Source: Marsupella aquatica
Taxonomy: Eukaryota; Marchantiophyta
Length of the DNA: 64,000 bases
NCBI GenBank assembly: GCA_973895155.1
Contig: OZ316893.1
Location: forward strand, 310,001 to 374,000
Reading direction: 5' to 3'
The translations under genes and the position numbers were made by a program. Below are positions 55,735 to 64,000 of the stretch, piece by piece; positions within the stretch are counted from its first letter, which is position 1, and every line of letters begins with the position of its first letter. Under the pieces are notes generated by a model. It did not search any database. It had not been told where the DNA came from and was given only the letters and a program-made list of their open reading frames with translations.

Positions 55735-56800
55735 GGATCAACGGATCTCGGAGAGGCCAGCCGAGATCACTCTTCCTCAGACGGATCTTGGAGAGGCCAG
55801 TCGAGATGACTATTCCTGAGACGAATCTCAGAGAGGCCAGCCAAGATTGACTATTCCTGAGACAGATCTTGGAGATGCCAGCCGAGATGACTTCCTGAGA
55901 TGGATCTCAGAGAGGCTAGCCGAGATGATTGTTCTTCAGATGGATCTCAAAGAGGCCAGCCGAGATTGACTCATCCTGAGACGGATCTCGGAGAGGCCAG
56001 CCGAGATGACTGTTCGGTACACGGATCTCAGAGAGGCCAGCCGAGATTGACTCTTCCTGAGACGGATCTCAGAGAGGCCAGCCGAGATTGACTCTTCCTA
56101 AGATGGATCTTGGAGAGGCCAGCCAAGATCACTCTTCCTGAGATGGATCTCGGAGAGGCCAGCCGAGATGACTATTCCTGAGACAGATCTCAGAGAGGCC
56201 AGCCGAGATTGACTCTTCCTGAGATGGATCTTGGATAGGCCAGCCAAGATCACTCTTCCTGAGACGGATCTCGGAGAGGCCAGCCGAGATGACTATTCCT
56301 GAGACGGATCTCAGAGAGGCCAGTAGAGATTGACTCTTCCTGAGACGGATCTTGGATAGGCCAGCCAAGATCACTCTTCCTGAGATGGATCTTGGAGAGG
56401 CCAGTCGAGATGACTATTCCTGAGACGGATCTCAGAGAGGCCAGCCGAGATTAACTCTTCCTGAGACGGATCTTGGAGAGGCCAGCCGAGATCACTCTTC
56501 CTGAGATGGATCTCGGAGAGGCCAGCCGAGATGACTATTCCTGAGACGGATCTCAGAGAGGCCAGCCGAGATTGACTCTTCCTGAGACGGATCTTGGATA
56601 GGCCAGCCAAGATCACTCTTCCTGAGACGGATCTCGAAGAGGCCAACCGAGATGACTATTCCTGAGACGGATCTTAGAGAGGCCAGTCGAGATTAACTCT
56701 TCCTGAGACGGATCTTGGAGAGGCCAGCCGAGATCACTCTTCCTCAGACGGATCTTGGAGAGGCCCGCCAAGATGACTCTTCCTGAGTTGCATGTAGAGG
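55735..56800. repeat. Intronic hairpin array with 121-bp higher-order period
   Basis: About 25 monomers of 40-41 bases, each GGATCTYRG-AGAGGCCAG-CYGAGAT followed by TGACTCTTCC or like. Three monomer types alternate, so GATGACTATTCC recurs at 56167, 56288, 56409, 56530 and 56651: exactly 121 bases each time. Most monomers form a 7-bp stem: ATCTCGG/CCGAGAT (55745-55767) or ATCTTGG/CCAAGAT (56107-56129). The array lies in the intron between BIG1 exons at 57007 and 55711. Beyond 56800 diverged copies continue to 56930 with other stems. Confidence 0.92.
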
Positions 56801-57006
56801 AATGAATCTTGGCGAGGTCCGCCAACATGCATCTCAAGTTAGGACTTGCCCTCGCTTGTAGAGGAGGCCAGACACTATGAATGTCAGCGAGGTCAGCCGA
56901 CATGCATACATATCGGCGAGGCCGCTGACTTGTATCCCTCTATTGTCAACCATTGCGACGAGCAAGCAAATATGAAATGAACAATGTCAAACGCCAAAAA
57001 ACTTAC

Positions 57007-57474
57007 ATGTTGTTGGGAAAACTGCCGGCTATTTCTTCTTGCGCTTTTCTGGATTGGCTTTTGAACGGACCACCTCTTCCTCCTCCGGGGAGATCACTCC
57101 AACCAGTTGTGCCAATTGGTCTTGCGCACAAGTTCCAAAGTGAGGATAGGATTCAGTCCCAAACACCATCCGCCCGCAATTTTCACCCGCCTTGAATATT
57201 GCCCCAAACTGTGCGTTGAAAGTGAGGATAGTTGCCCCAGGGTGTGTTGTATATTCGATGATACATTGGAGCGTTGCTGGCGACAAAGTGCCCGCAAAAG
57301 GATCGTTAACCTGATTCTTCTTGGATGTATAGTTCGTTAGCCCATTCCTACTCTTCATATCGAGCTCTGCACTAATTGGTGCCACATCGTCCTTTGGGCA
57401 TATCTCTACAACAGATTGGTCTAGCTTGAGATATTCGCTCTGGATCGGCCAAACATATTCAGAGGTCAGACTTC
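57007..57474 (-). pseudogene. BIG1 part 5 exon
   Basis: From an acceptor at about 57475 to donor GTAAGT at 57006. Frame open over most of it (ATG-like at 57385, TAG at about 57029 before a Pro/Val tail). A one-base shift is needed at its start. Content: a TLSPATLQCIIEY segment and a Gly/Phe-rich stretch (FGAIFKAGENCGRMVFG), then a Lys-rich end. No known domain recognised. Confidence 0.5.
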
Positions 57475-57542
57475 CTCAGTTTAGGATAGTAAGTCATTGG
57501 AATAAAAAATAAATGAAGAAGTAGGTAATTGATGGGACTTAC

Positions 57543-58620
57543 TCGCTTCCCAGTCCTACCATCGTAGGTGGGTGTGTCGTTCCAGATAAAGAAGCTTTCT
57601 TTCAACCCCCAGTTGGTATTCTCGTAAACTAATGCATCATAAATGCAAGTTGAGTGCCGAAGCGAACCACTGTGCACGATGGCAAACAGTCCTTCGGAAT
57701 CAAGGACATCTTGAGCAAACTCCTGAACCCGGTTCAAGTTGTCCTCCCGGAACAAATTCCACAACGGGGTGGACTTACCCTCAACCATATGCGTGTCTGT
57801 TCCCATATGTATCAGAATTAAATCTGCACCAGTCTTCACTCGCTTCCCCCCTTTTCTCCAAGCATTTTGACGCAAACCTTCCCGCAATAGCTTTCTGCAC
57901 CATGAGATCAATTTACTAACTACAGGAGGTTTGGTACCTTCTTTAGCCGCATCAAAAAAAGTTGTAAATAGATTTGGAGACCACCTAAAATACATATGTC
58001 TGCTCTGGGAAGACATGGTATTGGCATAAGGACGCCTTAATCCTTCCAGTTCTGTATTATCCTCTTCTCCAAGGGCCTCTTCATCCTCCTCATTTTCCAA
58101 TGTGGGGTCAGGTTGGATGGTTGTGGGCGGAACCTCTCCAGTGCCGGGCGGGGGAGGCGACTCAGTGGGGGAAGGAAGAGGAGGAAATTCCTCGTCACAT
58201 GCTTTGCTCGGGCTCCCTTTGGGAGCTTTGGGTCGCCTAGTTTGCTTTCTTTTTAAGGCCTTTTCCTTTTGCCGTGACAGTAATGGTGGCCGGTAAGGCA
58301 CAGGAGAGATATCAGACAAGCGCCCTTCGTCTCTGAATTGTTCTTTGTCCTCTTCCTCTCGCTCCTCTTCCTCTCGCTCACCCACATCATCCTCACCTTG
58401 CTGCTCGTCAGCCAATTCATCTTGTACTTCAGGAGCCTCATGCGGAGGCAAGTCAAATTCTTGCAGTGGAGCCTCGTCTGGACCCAACTCAACTATTGGT
58501 TGTTTATCCTTGTGCCCTGGACCCTGCGAAACCCCTGGACCGTCCTCAACTGCTGCCTTTGTAGCCGGCTCTACACCCTTGCTCTTGATAGAATCAGGTT
58601 CCGTTTGGATCTCTGCATGA
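57543..58620 (-). pseudogene. BIG1 part 4 exon
   Basis: From acceptor TGCAAG at 58621 to donor GTAAGT at 57542. One open frame of ~360 codons with no stop. N-terminal half is acidic and Pro/Ser-rich with long Glu runs and a Lys/Arg patch (KEKALKRKQTRRPK), so probably disordered and nuclear. C-terminal half is globular: FRWSPNLFTTFFDA, ADLILIHMGTD, GLFAIVHSGSLRHST, then a Trp/Asn-rich segment. It resembles no family I can name. Confidence 0.6.
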
Positions 58621-58659
58621 CTTGCATAGGATGCAAATTGATGAGCTTCATGATGGCAA

Positions 58660-58890
58660 CTACATCTCGGCGAGCCTTGCCAAGATCGGGTTCATTATAT
58701 GCAAGCAACTTATTACTCAACTAATACTTCATCTCGGCGAGCCTCGCCGACATCTGGACTGGACCAGACACTTAATCTCGGAGAGCCTTGCCAACATCTG
58801 GACTAGACCAGACACTTAATCTCGGAGAGCCTCGCCAACATATGGACTGGACCAGACACTTAATCTCGACGAGCCTCGCCAACCCAGCCA
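58660..58890. repeat. 45-bp hairpin repeats in a BIG1 intron
   Basis: TTAATCTCGGAGAGCCTYGCCAACAT plus GGACTGGACCAGACAC recurs about every 45 bases, four to five units. At 58663-58690 the unit pairs ATCTCGGC with GCCAAGAT across GAGCCTT. It lies in the intron between exons at 58943 and 58620 on the minus strand. Same loop family as the other arrays. Confidence 0.8.
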
Positions 58891-58942
58891 AGGTTTTTTC
58901 CAATGCAAGCCACCACCTGATTCGAAAGGAATTGAGTAATAC

Positions 58943-59601
58943 CTGATGGGGTCTTTGTTGGAGTGCTTATAGAATCTGACTGACTGGCCTCGGCGGATTG
59001 TTCCTTGTCGACCTTCTTCTCGCCTCCTTCCTTTCAAGCCTTTTTCCATCATAGGCTGGGTCCATTGGGATTATGGCCTTCAACACTATTGCCTGGGGCA
59101 TAGAGTCCGTCAATTGTCGCAGCTTGGATATATCGTAGTAATTTGTAGGCTCCTATTGGTCCTTCAGCTTCATTGCACACTCCTTCTCAGCATCATCGAT
59201 AAAAGTATTCCAGTCACGGTATTCCATATACCATGGGTAGTTTTGACGTTCCCAATCGCAGACTACTCTGCCATTAGGAATTTGGCCATCACATGGATAC
59301 ATGCTAAGGCTCCCTTTCGGCTCCATCCAAGATGTCAGTGCCCATGGCAGCTCTTTCAATACAGATGCATTCATGTTCTCCTGATTGATTAGAAATCTTG
59401 TCACACACCTCTTTGTTCGCTTTTTCCACAATTCTTTTAACAGGACCGTGGCCTTTCCGTCAATCCAAATTTCCCCGCCTAGTTTCAGTGATTTCTCTTG
59501 CACATAAGCTCGATAAAGCCTTCTGTATAGCTCTGCAAATTCCTCCTCTATCCCAGAAAACTCACGGTACATCTGTCTTTGGTAGGCCTTTGCAGCAAAA
59601 T
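58943..59601 (-). pseudogene. BIG1 part 3 (inverted continuation of part 2)
   Basis: Begins with ATTTT (complement of AAAAT at 59597-59601), the second target duplicate of copy D, and continues the reading frame of 46976 directly: the ...TDF end of part 2 joins AAK... here. Open through 59156 except TAG 59153-59155, then on to TAA 58967 and donor GTATTA at 58942. Helical, Glu/Arg/Tyr-rich at the start, then a Trp-rich globular part (WALTSWMEPKG, CDWERQNYPWYMEYRDW). Function unknown. Confidence 0.65.
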
Positions 59602-59716
59602 TGTGATGCCTAGACAGGAATCACTCGGCCAGTTAAGTGGGTAAAGCAGGAAGGCACCCTAGGAACACCTTAGTATAGGGACAAAACAAGGAAAATATAA
59701 ACCATTAGGGGCAACC

Positions 59717-61850
59717 ATGGAACCCGGGCCGAGGCCGGAGGTAAGGACGCTGAGGGTCAAAACTCGATTAGGGTTAGGGCGCGTTAAGCGTCGGCGGCTA
59801 GGAAGGATCAACGGGAAGAAGGACCGGCAGAGGAGAGGGGTAAGGAGCGCTTGCAGGAGATGGTGGCTCATTTGCGAGCACGAACTAGGCAGACGACTAC
59901 GGGAGGCCAACTATTGTCAGTTGCTTAGGCAAGCACTCGGGGAGAGAGTAGATACCGACGATCGACCTAAGGAGGGTATGAGCAACGTCAATCAAGCGGC
60001 ACATTTCTGGGGATGCCTGTTCGAACGGGCAACTGAGTACATCAAGACTTACGAGGACGAGGAATCAGAAAGGGCAGCTCGAGAATGGCAGGAGCTCGCT
60101 CGATTGTGGGAGCTGCAGAAGACGGCTTTCTTAGGAGGCGAACTCATCAAGGACGAGTTCCTGTGGACGCCTACTTCCAATCAACTCGACGATCTTCTGT
60201 TTTGCAAAGACAGCGTCGTCGGCATCCGAGAGGCCATCAAGAACTGCAACGACATACACTGGGAATTAAAGGGTAGCACGGAAAGGTGGACCCAGGCAAC
60301 GGTGCTAGGAGAAACCTCCACGGCAGCAGAGATGAAGAGGAAGGGAGCCGTCAACGATGAAGCCACCCCGGCAAAAAGAACGAGGTCGGCGGCACCAAAG
60401 AAGCCAGCCGAGCAGCAGAGCAGGAGGCAGGGAGAAGCCAAAGAGGAGGAGGTCGATCCCATCAAGGCCATTCCAACCAGGGATGACACCTGGAAGGGCT
60501 GGGCGGCAACCCTACCGGTGGAGGTGCAACTACATTTTGCACGGGAGGAGGATGCATGCTTTACGGCCATGCAGACCAAGAAGTACCAAGGCTTCATGGC
60601 CGGATCCGGCTTGGAGGCCTTTGTAAGATTACCATGGCTGAAGCCGGAGGTACCAGAGTCAGACCTATTAGAATTCGTGGGGTCATGGGAACCCGAGACC
60701 AATTGGATGAGGATATATGGGAAGGATTTCTATCTTACTCCCAAGGTAATTGCCGAAGTGTTTGGCTTGCCGATAGGCAATAAGACCAAAGTTGATACCA
60801 GGAAGACCTTGCCTGACAAGGAGTTCCGGTCGTTCCCCGGGCCATCAACGAAGAATGGCTTCTTCCGGAACACCTGCACCAACCCGCACATAGGAGATGA
60901 TCGACTTCTTGCGGGTGACCATGCATTGTAACTTGCCGAGGGCAGAGATCGGCAAGGCACAGGTCTATCTAGCAGAAAGGCCAGACCCAAGCCGGGACTA
61001 CAACGGGTACCTCCTCAACCAATTGAAGAAGATCTTAAAGGAGGAGCAGCAGGTAATCGGCATGGGGAGCGTGTCGCGGCTTGGCTATCACATGCCGCTG
61101 TTGTGCCGGTATGCCAGAGGTCAGACTTTTGCCCCGGTACTTCCCCTGTAGGTAAGGGCACCCGAGGAAGCTCCAACGCCGAGGCCGTTGGCTGAGAAGC
61201 CTCAACCACCTGTTAGTCCTACGATCGAGCAGGTGTTTAGGCCCAGGAAGGAGGACTTGCCGATGCAGCAACTCGGCATGCAGAGTCTGCTGAAACTACT
61301 GGAGAAAGAAAAGAAATCGACATCGACAACAACAACGGCAACGGCAACAATGCAGGACACTACTACAGAGGTAGGCCTACACCGGCTCACAAGAGAAAAC
61401 CCCTTTGCTGGAGACAAGGAGAGAATCAGGCCGGAATCCAAGCCAGGTGTTCGAATGTACGTGGGAACCTCAAGCTCCGAATCTGAGGCAGAATTGCCTG
61501 AAGCTCCTACCGACGAAGAGGAGAGGGAGAAGCCGGACGTCCAAGAGGTAGAGGAGGCAGTGGAGGACTGCAGCCATGATAATTCCGGCTATGGGTCGGA
61601 CCATCACGTTCCAGGAGTAAGGACCTGTGGCCGGTTTGTCCCCACACTTCCAAGGGTAGTGCAAGGGGACCCCAACCAGCAGAGTAGCCCTGAGTCTCCC
61701 CCACCAGATGTTGCTCCCCCGAGCTTCGACGGCATAAAATAGACGGTGCAGGAATTTTAGGAGCGAATCAAGCAGGAGGAGGAGGCCGCCCTGGCTAAGG
61801 AAAAGGATTTACCAGGAGGAGATTGGCCGGAGGACATCAGGCGGCTAGCC
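59717..61850 (+). pseudogene. Family-B ORF1, copy E (truncated)
   Basis: ATG 59717. Frame lost by a 2-base deletion near 60895, resumes from 60897, stopped by TAG 61149-61151, resumes to TAG 61740-61742, with another TAG at about 61758. At the three TAG sites copies A and D have CAG. The coiled coil and tail are absent because gypsy sequence begins at about 61851. The rest is over 95% like copies A and D by eye. Confidence 0.8.
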
Positions 61851-63064
61851 GAAGGAGTTCACTTTTGGGACCCCCTCTATCACGGTATCCTGGGATACAA
61901 GGATGACCGCAGAAGAAACATCAGGGAGGTAGACGGGTACGACAGTGGACTGGAATCAGCCGATGAGGTACGATGGTTAGAATGCCTTGCTGACCAAACC
62001 GAAGAAAGTGTCTTTGAACCAGAGGTATCCCCCAGCGGACTATGGCAAGAACCTATGGAGAATAACTTGAAGGATTGTGAAGACAAAGCCGAGGACTACT
62101 TTGCCATAGAGTCCACCTTTTTAGCTGCAATTCCGGAGGAAGCACAAGAAGTAAGCCAGTTGGATGAAACGGCTAAGGGGGGAGCTATACCCATGACGGT
62201 GGATTTTCCTCAGGCGTTGTGGCAGAGCCGGCAGGATCCACAACGCCATCTATCATCGGCAAACAATTAAATACCAAGGGATCGGCATACAAGCCGATTA
62301 CGAGGGCAGAACAAATTGAGGCCCTATTAGAAGCCGGGAGAGCACAGCGACCGGACCCTCAGGAGGAAGAGGTGGAAGAGATGCACAGACACAATCCAGA
62401 GTCGAGGCAGGAAGGAAAACCGACTACCAATTCAAAACCGAATAGGCCGGCAAGGGGACAATCTGTGGGCACCAAGGGAGAAACCGATTCGGCTAGTACA
62501 GCCGAGATTCCAGTTTATGGAGGTATGAGACTAGAGAGGCTGGAAGCCGAGCTGGACCCGAATTTGAAGAAGCAGATTAATATGATCCAAGCACGGCAAT
62601 ACCGGAAGCTCGACTTAGGAGAAGGAAGGGAACTGAACTTAGGGAGAGACCTAGCACCTGAGCTTGAGAAAGAGATCAGTGACTTACTGATTGAATTTCA
62701 GGATGTGTTCGCATGGAGTCACCAAGATCTAAAGGGAGTAGATCCAACATTAGGGGAACATCGAATTGATCTCATGTTAGGAGCTAAATCATTCAGACAA
62801 CCAATTCGAAGGATGAATCCTAAGTATTCCCTGATGGTCAAAACAGAAATCGACAAATTAGTGGAAGCTGGATTCATCACTCCAGTCCTGCATTCAGACT
62901 GGGTGTCTCCAATTGTGATAGTTCCCAAGAAAGCTGGACCCGATGGTAAAACCAAGATCCGGGTTTGTCAGGATTATAGGAAGCTGAATGAAGCGACGTT
63001 AAAAGACCATTTTCCTTTACCCTTTACTAATATGGTACTAGACATGGTAGCCAGTCATGCATGA
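61851..63064 (+). pseudogene. Gypsy G2 protease tail and RT N-terminus
   Basis: First segment (KEFTFGTP, ITVSWDT) matches the post-protease part of G1. An acidic spacer follows, with frame shift or stop at 62268, then an ORF from 62219 through SPIVIVPKK and CQDYRKLN. A CATG duplication near 63056 (absent in the copy at 52157) adds four bases and stops the ORF at 63064. Spacer and RT start are otherwise close to G1 in order. Confidence 0.8.
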
Positions 63065-64000
63065 ACTATATTCATTCATGGATGGGTACTCTGGTTATAA
63101 CCAAATCAGGATTAGGCAGGAGGACCAAATCAAGACGGCCTTCATCACGGAATGGGGGATCTATGTCTTCAATCGTATGCCGTTTGGACTCTGTAACGCA
63201 CCAGCTATGTTTCAACGATTGATGGTGAATATTTTCCATGATTACTTGAGAAAGTTCATGGAAATCTTCATTGATGACTTTGCAGTATTCGGGAAGGCAT
63301 CGAAACATGCTAAATACCTAAGGAAGACCTTCATGAGATGCAGAGAGGTAGGTCTCAAGTTACATCCAGATAAATGTTTCTTTGGGGTAACAGAAGGCGT
63401 GCTATTAGGTCACAAGGTATCAAAGAAGGGCATCGAGATTGACAAAGGTAAGCTAGCAGTATGGCTTGATATCATGCAACCTAAGAACATAAAGGATGTA
63501 AGATCCTTCTTGGGTTGCATTGGGTATTATTGCCGGTTTATTAAAGATTTTGCCAAACTAGCTTTACCATTAACCAACATGCTCAAGGCAGGCGCAGACT
63601 TTGAACCCACCCCAGAAAGAGTAACCGCTGTGGTGGAATTAAAGCAAAAGTTAGTAGAAGCCCCAGTCATGATAGCACCAGACTGGAACAAGGAATTTCA
63701 TGTCTTTGTAGATGTCTCAGGCTTCTGTATTGGCTCAGTACTAAGTCAGTTGGATGAGAAAGGGAGGGACCATCCCATATACTTTGCAAGCCGTCAGCTT
63801 GCCGATGCCAAACGGAACTACTCCACCACAGAAAGAGAAGCATTAGGAGTCATTTATTCATGTAAAAAGTTTAGGCATTATTTGCTAGGGTACAAGGTAA
63901 TCTTTCATACCGATCATGAAAGTTTGAAGTACCTAGTAAATAAGCTGGACCTTACAGGCAGGGTAGCAAGATGGATTTTGCTATTACAGGAGTTTGACTA
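63062..64000 (+). pseudogene. Gypsy G2 reverse transcriptase-RNase H, runs off the end
   Basis: Open frame to the window edge. FMDGYSGYNQ, RMPFGLCNAPAMFQ, the intact FIDDF box (unlike FIDAF at 52370), the FLGCIGYY segment with Cys in place of the usual Arg after YY, RNase H with DVSGFCIGSVLSQ, TEREALG and HTDHESLKY. Very close to 51890-53100, so the two copies are recent relatives. Confidence 0.88.

Larger units (their letters stand above)
59602..64000 (+). mobile_element. Copy E: family-B 5' half fused to gypsy G2 pol
   Basis: Starts at the family-B 5' terminus (TGTGATGCC) and follows copies A and D to about 61851, inside the ORF1 coiled-coil region. There it switches to the tail of a gypsy protease and onward to RT-RNase H, running off the window. 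The switch point has short AAGGAG-type homology. Either a template switch joined two elements, or an autonomous parent had both parts and lost the middle. The left flank carries AAAAT, which belongs to copy D, as an inversion would leave. Confidence 0.8.

Overview
This window is nuclear DNA of a plant, almost certainly a streptophyte. It has TTTAGGG-type telomeric motifs, plant-style Ty3/gypsy and Ty1/copia retroelements, a CACTA (En/Spm) transposon with TNP2 and TNPA-like genes, short GT-AG introns, and nonsense mutations of the CAG-to-TAG and CGA-to-TGA kind expected from decay of methylated DNA. A REase-kinase (Crinkler-like) gene and a ParB-like/Ulp1 gene fit a bryophyte, lycophyte or fern better than a flowering plant, but I cannot name the species. 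Nearly all of the window is mobile or repetitive; most reading frames are broken.

Layout. 1-117: end of a coiled-coil ORF. 1136-7317: decayed gypsy element G1 (+). 7318-11551: copy A (-) of a four-copy family, here called family B, with one ~1,200-residue ORF, no LTRs, TG..CA ends and 5-bp target duplications. 11673-14096: truncated copia (-). 15661-17771: two-exon Crinkler-like REase-kinase gene (-), the most intact gene here. 19228-19706: fragment of a second single-ORF family (family F). 19707-22018: broken DDE/MULE-like transposase (-). 22435-25460: 169-bp and 401-bp tandem arrays. 26569-27450, 46368-46976 and, inverted, 59601-54522: pieces of one multi-exon gene, here called BIG1, with a ParB/sulfiredoxin-like motif at the N-terminus and an Ulp1/C48 SUMO-protease domain at the C-terminus.

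BIG1 is broken by a stack of insertions. Family-B copy B (27451-46362, TSD GGTTG) sits in a BIG1 exon. A family-F element (32202-46182, TSD CGCCC) sits in copy B. A 9.9-kb CACTA element (34069-43979, TSD AAA) sits in the family-F ORF. Copy D (46977-51640) sits in a later BIG1 exon, but its matching target duplication and the rest of BIG1 are found in inverted orientation at 59601. This implies an inversion between opposed family-B copies D and E (59602 to the end). E is chimeric: family-B ORF1 runs into gypsy pol.

The most unusual signal is a ~21-23-nt hairpin motif with a conserved loop (about GAGAGGGTCT or GAGAGGCCA) and a variable, often compensated stem (CTCGG/CCGAG alternating with CTTGG/CCAAG). 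It recurs in the 169-bp array, the 401-bp array, the coding repeats of the transposase, the BIG1 promoter region, and the tandem arrays inside BIG1 introns. I infer that transposase, arrays and BIG1 may be parts of one giant DNA transposon or one locus with its own repeat biology. This needs database comparison to settle.
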